Assembly (NCBI GenBank): GCA_030454085.1
Contig: JAKDJD010000039.1
Coordinates: 1 to 22,213, forward strand
Reading direction: 5' to 3'
Source: Kocuria sp.
Lineage (GTDB): Bacteria; Actinomycetota; Actinomycetes; Actinomycetales; Micrococcaceae
DNA: 22,213 bases
The translations under genes and the position numbers were made by a program. The notes under the pieces are model-generated. The model saw nothing but the letters and a program-made list of their open reading frames with translations, made no database searches and had not been told where the DNA came from. Of this stretch, positions 1 through 6,515 are shown piece by piece; the stretch's first letter is position 1, and each line of letters begins with the position of its first letter.

Positions 1-22
1 GTGATATTTCTGTGATATTTCT
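1..22. repeat. 11-bp perfect tandem repeat upstream of GntR gene
   Basis: GTGATATTTCT occurs twice head to tail (1-11 and 12-22), in an AT-rich patch unlike the surrounding high-GC DNA. It lies 64 bp before the GntR start codon and may be part of a promoter or operator for this gene or for a divergent gene beyond the window edge. Only the two units are seen; more could lie outside the window. Confidence 0.6.
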
Positions 23-28
23 GATAGA

Positions 29-49
29 CGCTAGACTAGGCTCCTAGCG
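29..49. promoter_or_regulatory. Candidate GntR operator (nested palindrome)
   Basis: CGCTAG at 29-34 is the reverse complement of CTAGCG at 44-49, and a second dyad, CTAGG-CT-CCTAG, occupies 36-47. The site lies 37 bp before the GntR gene at 86 and directly after the tandem repeat. FCD-type GntR proteins usually bind short dyads near their own promoters, so self-regulation is a reasonable inference. Confidence 0.4.
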
Positions 50-85
50 AAGTCAACAGGCAGAAGAAGCGAAACGGAGACCGGC

Positions 86-748
86 ATGGGGCGCCAGCAG
101 TCGATGGCCGATCGAGCCTACGAGGCGATCAAACGGGACATCATTCAGTGCACTCTGCGCCCTGGCGAGGTCATCGTGGACGCCTGGCTGGCCGACAAAT
201 ACGGCATGAGCAAAACGCCGATACGCCAGGCGATCAATCTTCTCGAGCGAGAGTCCCTCGTGGTCGTCGTGCCCCGTCGCGGAACCTTCGTCAAGAACGT
301 CGACTTCACCGAAACACAGGACACGTACCGGTTGCGAGCGCTGCTCGAGCCGGAAGCCGCCGTCCTTGCGTCCAAGCGCGCCAGCAGCGAAGAACTCGAT
401 GAACTCGAGGCCCTGAGCCAGGCGACGGTGCACGGCGGTTCGGACAGCACGGCTCGGAACGAGGCGAACCGAAACCTGCACGTCCGCATCGCTGAGTTGA
501 CCCGCGTGCCCATCCTCGCGCGGACCATCACGGCCCTCAACGAAGAGATCGAACGGTTCCTGAACCTTCGCAAGGAGCTGGGCAAGCCATACACGGCCGT
601 GAACCATGGCCGGATCGTCGAGGCGATTCGCCGAGGCGACGAGGCCGAGATCCACGACGTCGTGACCACGGGTATCGAACGGGCACGGCGACACATGGTC
701 GAGACGATGCTGGACAGCGGGACTTTCTCAACCGCCCAGCAGTCCTGA
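86..748 (+). CDS. GntR family transcriptional regulator, FCD subfamily
   Basis: A 220-aa DNA-binding regulator. Residues 9-70 form the winged helix-turn-helix (around KYGMSKTPIRQAINLLE and the PRRGTFV wing), and residues 78-205 match the all-helical FCD effector domain seen in regulators of organic acid metabolism. The ATG at 86 has a GGAGA ribosome site about 5 bases upstream. The usual FCD metal-ligand pattern looks incomplete: the first Asp position reads Asn128, His132 and His174 are present, and the C-terminal His appears missing, so it may bind its effector without the usual metal. The gene converges on the SDR gene with a 12-bp gap and has no target gene on its strand in the window; its target is probably to the left. 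Confidence 0.9.
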   Translation: MGRQQSMADRAYEAIKRDIIQCTLRPGEVIVDAWLADKYGMSKTPIRQAINLLERESLVVVVPRRGTFVKNVDFTETQDTYRLRALLEPEAAVLASKRASSEELDELEALSQATVHGGSDSTARNEANRNLHVRIAELTRVPILARTITALNEEIERFLNLRKELGKPYTAVNHGRIVEAIRRGDEAEIHDVVTTGIERARRHMVETMLDSGTFSTAQQS

Positions 749-760
749 GGGTCCCACCGG

Positions 761-1675
761 TCAGGCGAGCGTTCGTTTCAGGGACGCGCCGACGTCGGTC
801 GGGTTCAGACCGTGCTCCTCGGTCAGCACGCCCGACCGGAGAATGGCGGGACGGTCCCAGAGGTATGCCTGGTTGCGCAACTCCGCCATCATGGGGTTGA
901 TCCGACCGGTTGCAGCCAGGAGGGCTCGGGGAATTCGTACGAGCTTCTTGTGGCGAACGCCGACCCTGCCTGACACGGTCCGGTTGAAGTCCTCCAAGGA
1001 TCCCGTGTCCTGCGATGGGGCATGGAGGATGGCGTCGCCCTCGGGCGCCACTTCCGACGCGTGGTCGGCCGCATAGGCCATCGCTCGGGTGAGATCGGGA
1101 ATGAACGTCAGCGTATGCGGCATGGTCGGGTTGCCCATCGCGAAGCCACGTTTGTTCTGGGGTCGCGGCACGAGAACGGACAGGTGCGCGACCGACGTCT
1201 TGGGTGCGGCCGTCGGCCCCCAGAGATCGGAGGCCACGACGCTGATCGTGCGGGCCCGGTGCTCCTTTCTGGCCTTCAGCAGCCGAGCGCGCACTTCGCC
1301 CAGGGGGCTGATCGGGGCGAGTTCTGCACCTTCGGACAGGTCCACGGATTGCTCGCCGAAACCGTAGACCGATTCGGGGAAGACGACGGGGACCCCGGCG
1401 TCAGCCGCGGCGTCCATAACCGCCAGCTCGCGGGTCGGCAGCACCTGCTCCCATTGTTTCGCGTCATAGGCGGTGTGGATGCAGTGGAAGACGGCGTCCA
1501 CCCCGTCCATCGCCGTCGCGAGCAGATCGCGGTCCAGCACGTCTCCCCCAAGCACCTGGACACCACCCACATCTACTTGCCGACGACGCAGGACCACGAC
1601 GTCGTGCCCGGCGTCGACGAGGTCATGGGTCAATTGCGATCCGATTTGCCCTGCTCCGGTCACGAGGTATTTCAT
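761..1675 (-). CDS. Atypical NAD(P)-binding SDR protein (epimerase/dehydratase-like)
   Basis: A 304-aa cytoplasmic Rossmann-fold protein. The N-terminus carries the dinucleotide motif TGAGQIG (residues 6-12), followed by VVVLRRR at the end of strand 2, where a basic stretch suggests NADP(H). The layout, including PESVYGFGE near residue 104, follows extended SDRs of the NAD-dependent epimerase/dehydratase family. The usual Tyr-x-x-x-Lys catalytic pair is absent: the segment expected to read PYGxSK reads SPLGEVR (123-129). The protein may therefore sense or bind nucleotide rather than follow standard SDR chemistry. The start has an AAAGGG ribosome site. The gene is divergent from the TetR gene at 1787 and probably controlled by it. 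The substrate is unknown. Confidence 0.85.
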   Translation of the reverse strand: MKYLVTGAGQIGSQLTHDLVDAGHDVVVLRRRQVDVGGVQVLGGDVLDRDLLATAMDGVDAVFHCIHTAYDAKQWEQVLPTRELAVMDAAADAGVPVVFPESVYGFGEQSVDLSEGAELAPISPLGEVRARLLKARKEHRARTISVVASDLWGPTAAPKTSVAHLSVLVPRPQNKRGFAMGNPTMPHTLTFIPDLTRAMAYAADHASEVAPEGDAILHAPSQDTGSLEDFNRTVSGRVGVRHKKLVRIPRALLAATGRINPMMAELRNQAYLWDRPAILRSGVLTEEHGLNPTDVGASLKRTLA

Positions 1676-1690
1676 GATGACACCCTTTCC

Positions 1691-1705
1691 GAGAGCACTG
1701 CTCTC
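1691..1705. promoter_or_regulatory. TetR operator candidate 1 (15-bp perfect palindrome)
   Basis: GAGAGCA-C-TGCTCTC is a perfect dyad with 7-bp arms, 16 bp before the SDR start codon. A second copy lies at 1747-1761 and a loose half-site TGCTCTC at 1713-1719. Position between two divergent genes, one encoding a TetR protein, suggests it is that regulator's binding site, placed to block SDR transcription. Confidence 0.7.
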
Positions 1706-1746
1706 TATTTGATGCTCTCAGCCTAATAGGGCGTATGGCATACTTC

Positions 1747-1761
1747 AAGAGCACCGCTCTC
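1747..1761. promoter_or_regulatory. TetR operator candidate 2
   Basis: AAGAGCACCGCTCTC matches the site at 1691-1705 at 13 of 15 positions and keeps 5-bp arms AGAGC/GCTCT. The two centres are 56 bp apart. This copy is 25 bp before the TetR start codon and could mediate autorepression. A weak TTCAAG-16-TAGGAA promoter (1744-1771) would place the site in its spacer and give a very short leader. Confidence 0.6.
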
Positions 1762-1786
1762 GTTTTAGGAATGGCACACTGAGGTC

Positions 1787-2458
1787 ATGAGCACCCCACA
1801 CCTGTCTCGGGCGGAGGCCCGGGCGCACATGGAGTCCGCGATCATCACGGCGGGTCGTGAACAGCTCGTTTCACGTGGAGCGGCGAACCTTTCCCTGCGC
1901 GAGGTGGCACGGTCGATCGGCGTCGTCTCCTCCGCGGTGTACAGGTATGTCTCGAGTCGCGACGAACTGCTGACGCTCCTGGTGGTCGACGCATACTCCT
2001 CGCTGGCCGACCATGCGGAGAGTCGCGTGGACGGAGTCGTGGCCGCCGTCGAGCGCTTCCGTCGACTCGCCTTCGGCATGCGGGAATGGGCGCTCGACCA
2101 TCGGGAACAATGGGCCTTGCTCTATGGCTCGCCGGTCCCCGGATACAGCGCGCCGGCGGACAGGACAACGGGCCCTGGCACGCGAGTCATCAGTCTTTTC
2201 CTCGCATCGATCCCGTCTGAAGTGGACAGCCCCGAACCGAGCAGCGAATTCGCAGCCCGAATCCAGCCCGAGCTCGAAACTCTGGGAGTCGCGACCTCAC
2301 CCACTCAGACGGCATTTTGCATCGAGGCATGGGGAAACATCGTGGGGTGCATCAGCATGGAAATCTTCGGACAACTCGGCCCAGGGATGGACGACCTGGG
2401 GGAGGAAATCATGTCTCGAACGGTCGATTCCTTGACCCGGAGGCTTGGGAAAGGCTGA
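1787..2458 (+). CDS. TetR family transcriptional regulator with WHG-type C-terminal domain
   Basis: A 223-aa dimeric repressor-type protein. Residues 35-60 hold the helix-turn-helix (LSLREVARSIGVVSSAVYRYV), and ALLYGSPVPGYSAP (110-123) is characteristic of the WHG C-terminal ligand domain of TetR proteins. The ATG at 1787 follows GAGG with only 2 bases between, so the transcript may be nearly leaderless; no better in-frame start lies upstream. It is divergent from the SDR gene, and the paired palindromes in the gap are its likely operators. The 3' end converges on a second TetR gene. The ligand is unknown; an oxidised or electrophilic metabolite handled by the SDR protein would fit but is inference. 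Confidence 0.9.
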   Translation: MSTPHLSRAEARAHMESAIITAGREQLVSRGAANLSLREVARSIGVVSSAVYRYVSSRDELLTLLVVDAYSSLADHAESRVDGVVAAVERFRRLAFGMREWALDHREQWALLYGSPVPGYSAPADRTTGPGTRVISLFLASIPSEVDSPEPSSEFAARIQPELETLGVATSPTQTAFCIEAWGNIVGCISMEIFGQLGPGMDDLGEEIMSRTVDSLTRRLGKG

Positions 2459-2480
2459 CGTTCAGGGGTGGAGTTCATGC

Positions 2481-2501
2481 TCCGGCGAAACCGCAGCCGG
2501 A
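2481..2501. terminator. Hairpin between convergent TetR genes
   Basis: TCCGGC (2481-2486) and GCCGGA (2496-2501) form a 6-bp stem with a 9-base loop. An outer pairing GGGTGG/CCACCC (2466-2471 with 2516-2521) could enclose it. It sits in the 63-bp gap between two converging genes, where a bidirectional terminator is expected, but there is no T-tract. Confidence 0.4.
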
Positions 2502-2521
2502 AAGGTTGCGCGGCGCCACCC

Positions 2522-3121
2522 TCAGATTGACGTCCCCTTCAGGGCGTCAACGATCTCGAGCAGATCCTCCAGCCCTTGCGGACTGACCGTGGAGATGCCG
2601 AAATTGGTTCCCTTCGGAATTGCATCGAGCACGCCCTCGACTCCCCCGCCCGCGAGGGCGGCGTTGTAATAGAGACCGTCGCCAATCAGGAGGATGGCCG
2701 ACGCGATGGCGGGTTGTCCGACTTCCTCGAGAATGATGTCGTACCAGTCCGCGTGGATCCGGCTCATCGCCTCCCGCGCCTTGGGCTGGGCGTCCTGCCC
2801 CAGGCTCAGCACCGCAACGAAAGTTCGGTCGATCCCTGCGGCCTGGCCCGAATCCTGGTCCAGATAGAACGCGGAGGTGCGGACGTAGTACCGGGACGGG
2901 CCTTCGGGCGACGCCCGCATGGCGGCATTGTCCTCCGCGGCGTACTCCAGGAGGCGTTCGATCAGCCCCTCGGCGAGCGCGGTCTTGTCCTTGAAGTGAT
3001 AGAGCAATCCGCCCTTGGAGACTTCCGCGCGGGCCGCGACGGCATCCATGGTGGCCGCTCGCTCCCCCTCAGCAATCAAGATCGACTCATAGGCGTCCAG
3101 GACACGGCATTTCGCACTCAT
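2522..3121 (-). CDS. TetR family transcriptional regulator of the adjacent MFS exporter
   Basis: A 199-aa regulator with the helix-turn-helix at residues 22-47 (TMDAVAARAEVSKGGLLYHFKDK), the standard TetR signature; the C-terminal ligand domain is not recognised further. The start at 3121 (MSAKCRVLDAYE) is chosen because TetR proteins usually begin just before the first helix and GAGG lies 2 bases upstream; an ATG at 3133 would add four residues. The gene is divergent from the DHA2 transporter at 3206, and an ACCGTC/GACGGT dyad sits in the gap. This is the classic layout of a drug-responsive repressor beside the efflux pump it controls. The inducer cannot be inferred. Confidence 0.9.
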   Translation of the reverse strand: MSAKCRVLDAYESILIAEGERAATMDAVAARAEVSKGGLLYHFKDKTALAEGLIERLLEYAAEDNAAMRASPEGPSRYYVRTSAFYLDQDSGQAAGIDRTFVAVLSLGQDAQPKAREAMSRIHADWYDIILEEVGQPAIASAILLIGDGLYYNAALAGGGVEGVLDAIPKGTNFGISTVSPQGLEDLLEIVDALKGTSI

Positions 3122-3139
3122 GGCCTCGACCATACTTGC

Positions 3140-3168
3140 TTGGCACTAAACCGTCCAGACGGTACAGT
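3140..3168 (+). promoter_or_regulatory. Sigma-70-type promoter of the MFS exporter with embedded TetR operator
   Basis: TTGGCA (3140-3145) and TACAGT (3163-3168) are separated by exactly 17 bp. The dyad ACCGTC-CA-GACGGT (3150-3163) fills most of that spacer and touches the -10 box. A TetR dimer bound there would exclude RNA polymerase. The -10 box is 37 bp before the exporter's start codon. Confidence 0.7.
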
Positions 3169-3205
3169 AATGCGGCAACGATCGTCCCGACCGGAGAGGA
3201 GAGCC

Positions 3206-4729
3206 ATGCCTATCGCCCCGAAACGCCGCGCCGAGCGTCCGGCACTGCACGACCGTCGCTGGCTGGCTCTCGCCGCCTTGATGTCGCCGGTTCTCCTGGT
3301 TTCGGTCGACAACACGGTCCTCTCCTTCGCACTTCCCCCTATCTCGGCGGCCCTGAACCCGAGCGGAACGCAGTTGCTGTGGATCGTCGACATCTATTCC
3401 CTCGTGTTGGCCGGGCTGCTGGTTCCGATGGGCAGTTTCGGGGACCGCATTGGGCGCCGTCGGCTGCTCATGATCGGCGCCACGGGGTTCACCGTCATCT
3501 CCGTGGCGGCCGCTTTCGCCCCCAGCGCGGCGTGGTTGATCACCGCCCGCGCCGCGATGGGCCTCTTCGGCTCCGTGCTCATGCCGGCCACGTTGTCGCT
3601 GATCAGGAACATCTTCATCGACCCGAATGAGCGGCGGAAGGCCATCGCGATCTGGGCGTCGGCCTTTTCCGGCGGGGCCGCGCTCGGCCCCATCGTGGGT
3701 GGCTTCCTTCTCGAGCATTTCTATTGGGGGTCGATCTTCCTGATGGCCGTACCCATGCTCGTCCCGTTCCTGATCTTCGCGCGGCACCTGATTCCCGAGT
3801 CCCGCGATCCCCAGCCCAGCCCGATCGACATCACCAGCATCGTTCTGGTCATGGCGACCATGACTCCCCTGGTCTACGGCATCAAATCCTTCGCGAGCCA
3901 CGGGCTCGGGGTCGCCGTGATCATCTGCTTCGCAGTAACCGTGACGTCCGGGGTCTGGTTCGTCCGCCGTCAGCTTCGCCGGCCGGACCCGATGCTGGAT
4001 GTCCGGCTCTTCACCAACTCCGTGTTCTCCGGGGCCGTCGGATCGAATCTTCTGAGCGTGTTCTCGCTCGTCGGGTTCCTGTACTTCGTGTCCCAGCACC
4101 TTCAGCTCATCAGCGGGATGACGCCGATGGAGGCCGGCGTCGCCCTGATCCCGGGCCTGGGAGCCACCATTGTGGCGGGACTGGCCGTCGTCCCCGTGGT
4201 TCGGAGGTTCAAACCCGCCCACGTGGTCGCAACCGGTCTCCTTCTGAACGCGATCGGTTTCGGAGTCATGTTCTTTGCCGGCCCTGCCGGGTCGGACGCG
4301 GGCCTGATCCTGGCGTTCGTGATTCTCGGCGTCGGCATCGGGTCCGCGGAGACCATCTCGAACGACCTCATCCTGGACGCCGTCCCGGCCCACAAGGCCG
4401 GCTCGGCGTCCGCGATCTCGGAAACCGCCTACGAGACCGGAGCGGTTCTCGGGACCGCGGTACTGGGATCGATCCTCAACGCCACGTACCGAGCGAACGT
4501 TTCGATCCCCGACGAGGTTCCGGATGCTTCCCGCGACGCCGCCCGAGAGACGCTGGGCGGTGCGACCGACGTCGCCACACACATCGGCGGACCCGCCGGA
4601 GACTCCCTCCTGCACTCGGCTCGGGCCGCATTCGACTCCGGGGTGGGGATCACGTCCGGAATCGGCGTCGTCCTGATGCTCGGCGCGGTACTCATGGCAC
4701 TGCGGACCCTTCGCGATGCCAAGTCGTAG
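3206..4729 (+). CDS. MFS transporter, DHA2 family (14-TM drug:H+ antiporter type)
   Basis: A 507-aa inner-membrane efflux carrier. The sequence shows SVDNTVLSFALPPIS in TM1 (the D1 motif of DHA2 pumps), GSFGDRIGRRRLL (motif A, loop 2-3) and GGAALGPIVGG (antiporter motif C in TM5), followed by hydrophobic segments consistent with 14 helices. The ATG at 3206 is preceded by GGAGAGGAG; the open frame runs upstream to 2576, but that part overlaps the divergent TetR gene and promoter and is not translated. Such pumps export cationic dyes, antibiotics or biocides, and some export metabolites. The substrate is not deducible. Regulation by the TetR protein next door is strongly suggested by the operator in its promoter. 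Confidence 0.92.
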   Translation: MPIAPKRRAERPALHDRRWLALAALMSPVLLVSVDNTVLSFALPPISAALNPSGTQLLWIVDIYSLVLAGLLVPMGSFGDRIGRRRLLMIGATGFTVISVAAAFAPSAAWLITARAAMGLFGSVLMPATLSLIRNIFIDPNERRKAIAIWASAFSGGAALGPIVGGFLLEHFYWGSIFLMAVPMLVPFLIFARHLIPESRDPQPSPIDITSIVLVMATMTPLVYGIKSFASHGLGVAVIICFAVTVTSGVWFVRRQLRRPDPMLDVRLFTNSVFSGAVGSNLLSVFSLVGFLYFVSQHLQLISGMTPMEAGVALIPGLGATIVAGLAVVPVVRRFKPAHVVATGLLLNAIGFGVMFFAGPAGSDAGLILAFVILGVGIGSAETISNDLILDAVPAHKAGSASAISETAYETGAVLGTAVLGSILNATYRANVSIPDEVPDASRDAARETLGGATDVATHIGGPAGDSLLHSARAAFDSGVGITSGIGVVLMLGAVLMALRTLRDAKS

Positions 4730-4743
4730 CGCCCCTCGGGCGC
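4729..4743 (+). terminator. GC-rich hairpin overlapping the exporter stop codon
   Basis: GCGCCC (4729-4734), a CTC loop and GGGCGC (4738-4743) form a compact 6-bp stem starting at the last base of the TAG stop. There is no U-tract. It may act with the larger hairpin 35 bp downstream. Confidence 0.35.
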
Positions 4744-4776
4744 CCCGGGCACCGAAGTACTGAGAAATATCCCCGA

Positions 4777-4802
4777 TCTGCGCGATCCACGAGACGCGCA
4801 GA
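4777..4802 (+). terminator. Strong 8-bp hairpin downstream of MFS exporter
   Basis: TCTGCGCG (4777-4784) pairs perfectly with CGCGCAGA (4795-4802) across a 10-base loop. It lies 48 bp past the exporter stop codon and 88 bp before the next promoter. No U-tract follows, which is common for actinobacterial terminators. The rest of 4730-4889 shows no gene. Confidence 0.55.
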
Positions 4803-4889
4803 CCCCTGAGAAGTGAGCATGACGGGAATCCTGCCCTGACGCTGCCGCCCGCATCTCGTCCCGCGCATACACATGTCGGAGTCCACCTG

Positions 4890-4918
4890 TTGTCCAGATT
4901 ACATATTGCATGTAAATT
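4890..4918 (+). promoter_or_regulatory. Promoter of the catabolic operon with embedded GntR operator
   Basis: TTGTCC (4890-4895) and TAAATT (4913-4918) are 17 bp apart. A perfect dyad TTACAT-N5-ATGTAA (4899-4915) spans the spacer and overlaps the -10 box, in a marked AT-rich patch. The GntR gene starts 20 bp after the -10 box. Repressor binding here would block the whole operon including the regulator gene itself. Confidence 0.7.
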
Positions 4919-4938
4919 GGCCGCCAAGGAGGGTAGAC

Positions 4939-5646
4939 ATGACTCAGCTCACATTGGATACGAGCTCCATCAGTAGAGGCGATGGCCTCACGGACCAGGC
5001 CTACAAGGTAATTCGCGACGCAATTCTCAGTCGCCGCCTGGCCCCAGGAACTCGGTTGTCCATCCCCGAGCTGTCTCGGCAACTTGATATCAGTCGAAGC
5101 CCGGTGCGGGAGGCCATCGCTCGCATCGAGTACGAAGGCCTGGCAGAGAGCGTCTCCCACCGCGGAGCCGTCGTCGTGGAGATCGGGCTCGACGAACTCG
5201 TCGCCATATATGACGTGCGCGAAGTCCTCGAAGGCCTGGCGGCCCGGCTCGCAACTCGAGCAGCGGACGATGCATTCATCGATGTCCTGGAACGGAACTG
5301 GCAAGCCCACCGCGACGCCGTCGAGGCGGACGATGTGGAACAGCACATGAAGCTCGATGCCGCATTCCACCGTCACATCCGCGAGGGCAGCGGCAACCTC
5401 CGACTTTCAGAGAACCTTCGACAGTTGCAAGGGCAGATCCGCGTCGCCATGACTACCACCGTTGCTCGTCGTGGAGGTATGCCTGCGGCCCTCGCCGAGC
5501 ACCGCTCTCTTATTGACGCCATCCGGGGTGGAGATCCCGCCACGGCGGAACAAGTGGCTCGTGAGCACATCACCCGCTTGCGCGAGAGCCTCCACGATGC
5601 GGCTTCCGCGGAACATCACCACACCAACGAAAGGCGCAAGCCATGA
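4939..5646 (+). CDS. GntR family regulator, FCD subfamily (likely operon repressor)
   Basis: A 235-aa regulator. The winged helix-turn-helix covers residues 17-78 (LSRQLDISRSPVREAIARIEYEGL and the HRGAVV wing), and the FCD domain covers about 86-215. The FCD metal-site residues are intact: Asp140, His144, His188 and His210, as in regulators that bind carboxylate ligands through a metal ion. The ATG at 4939 follows a strong AAGGAGGG site; the open frame extends 22 codons upstream but through the promoter. Its stop overlaps the start of the dehydrogenase gene (ATGA), so it is the first gene of the operon. The dyad in the promoter suggests autorepression relieved by the pathway's acid substrate. 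Confidence 0.92.
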   Translation: MTQLTLDTSSISRGDGLTDQAYKVIRDAILSRRLAPGTRLSIPELSRQLDISRSPVREAIARIEYEGLAESVSHRGAVVVEIGLDELVAIYDVREVLEGLAARLATRAADDAFIDVLERNWQAHRDAVEADDVEQHMKLDAAFHRHIREGSGNLRLSENLRQLQGQIRVAMTTTVARRGGMPAALAEHRSLIDAIRGGDPATAEQVAREHITRLRESLHDAASAEHHHTNERRKP

Positions 5647-6515
5647 CATTGACCGCTGTTATCGGACTCGGAACTATGGGCAGTCGTATCGCCCACTCCA
5701 TCAGCGCCGGGGGCCACGAGGTCCGGGGGTTCGACCCGTCCGAGGGCGCTCGTGAAAAAGCCTCCGATTCAGGCATCACCGTCTTTGATACCGCCGAAGA
5801 GGCATTGCAGGGAGCGGATCTGGCCATCATCTCCGTACCGCGCCCCGAGCACGTTCTGGCCTCGGCGCGCGGACCGCTGTCCACGGCGAGGGGAGCCGTG
5901 GTTGCCGATATGTCAACGATCGACCCGGGCAGTGCCCAAGAAGCTGCCGGAATCCTTGCCAAGCACGACGTCACCTATGTTGACGCTCCCGTCTTGGGCC
6001 GGCCGGACAAGATCGGCAGCTGGACGCTACCGACCGGTGGACACGAACCTGCGACCGCACTCGTACGGTCTGTGCTCGAAGGTACGGTTGCCAAACGAGT
6101 CGTCCGCGTCGGCGACGTCGGGGCTGGTCAGGCCGTGAAAGTTCTCAACAACCTCATGTTCGGTGCCATCAATGCGATCACCGCCGAAGTACTCACCACC
6201 TGCGAGGCCGCTGGCGTCGATCCCGAAGTCTTTGTTGACACCATTGCTGACTCCGGCGCAGCGACCGTTTCAAACCTATTCCGCGAGATTGCCCCCAAGA
6301 TGATCGCGCAGGATTTTGAACCGGCCTTCGCCTTGGAACTACTGGCAAAAGACAACAAGCTGGCCATCGATCTTGCCCGCTCGGTGGGAACCCCTACCCA
6401 CCTCGCCGAGATCATTGACCGCGTGAACACCGGGGCCATGGACCAGGGCCTGGCCGATCGCGACACCGGGGCCGTCCAAGAGCTCTACCGCTCACAATCC
6501 GGAGCCAGTCAATGA
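5643..6515 (+). CDS. NAD(P)-dependent beta-hydroxyacid dehydrogenase (3-hydroxyisobutyrate dehydrogenase-like)
   Basis: A 290-aa cytoplasmic oxidoreductase. GLGTMG (residues 8-13) is the dinucleotide motif, and Asp31 at the end of strand 2 suggests NAD(H) over NADP(H). Lys166 with Asn170 (GQAVKVLNNLM) matches the catalytic Lys/Asn of the family, and KDNKLAIDLA is the conserved C-terminal helix. The substrate loop usually reading DAPVSGG is DAPVLGR (114-120), so the preferred acid probably differs from 3-hydroxyisobutyrate or tartronate semialdehyde. The gene overlaps its neighbours by 4 bases on both sides. In this operon it probably oxidises a beta-hydroxyacid or reduces the matching semialdehyde, upstream or downstream of the enolase-family enzyme. 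Confidence 0.88.
   Translation: MTLTAVIGLGTMGSRIAHSISAGGHEVRGFDPSEGAREKASDSGITVFDTAEEALQGADLAIISVPRPEHVLASARGPLSTARGAVVADMSTIDPGSAQEAAGILAKHDVTYVDAPVLGRPDKIGSWTLPTGGHEPATALVRSVLEGTVAKRVVRVGDVGAGQAVKVLNNLMFGAINAITAEVLTTCEAAGVDPEVFVDTIADSGAATVSNLFREIAPKMIAQDFEPAFALELLAKDNKLAIDLARSVGTPTHLAEIIDRVNTGAMDQGLADRDTGAVQELYRSQSGASQ

Noticed and set aside
744..765. CCTGA/TCAGG hairpin between the GntR and SDR genes as a terminator
   Set aside because: Only five pairs, largely produced by the two opposed TGA stop codons.
2576..3205. Upstream extension of the MFS exporter frame (total 717 aa)
   Set aside because: It runs antisense through the TetR gene and across the divergent promoter; ATG at 3206 has a strong ribosome site and begins a normal DHA2 protein.
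3146..4927. 593-aa minus-strand frame opposite the MFS exporter
   Set aside because: Composition is Gly/Asp/Arg-rich with no family motif; it is the mirror of a clear membrane protein gene in GC-rich DNA.
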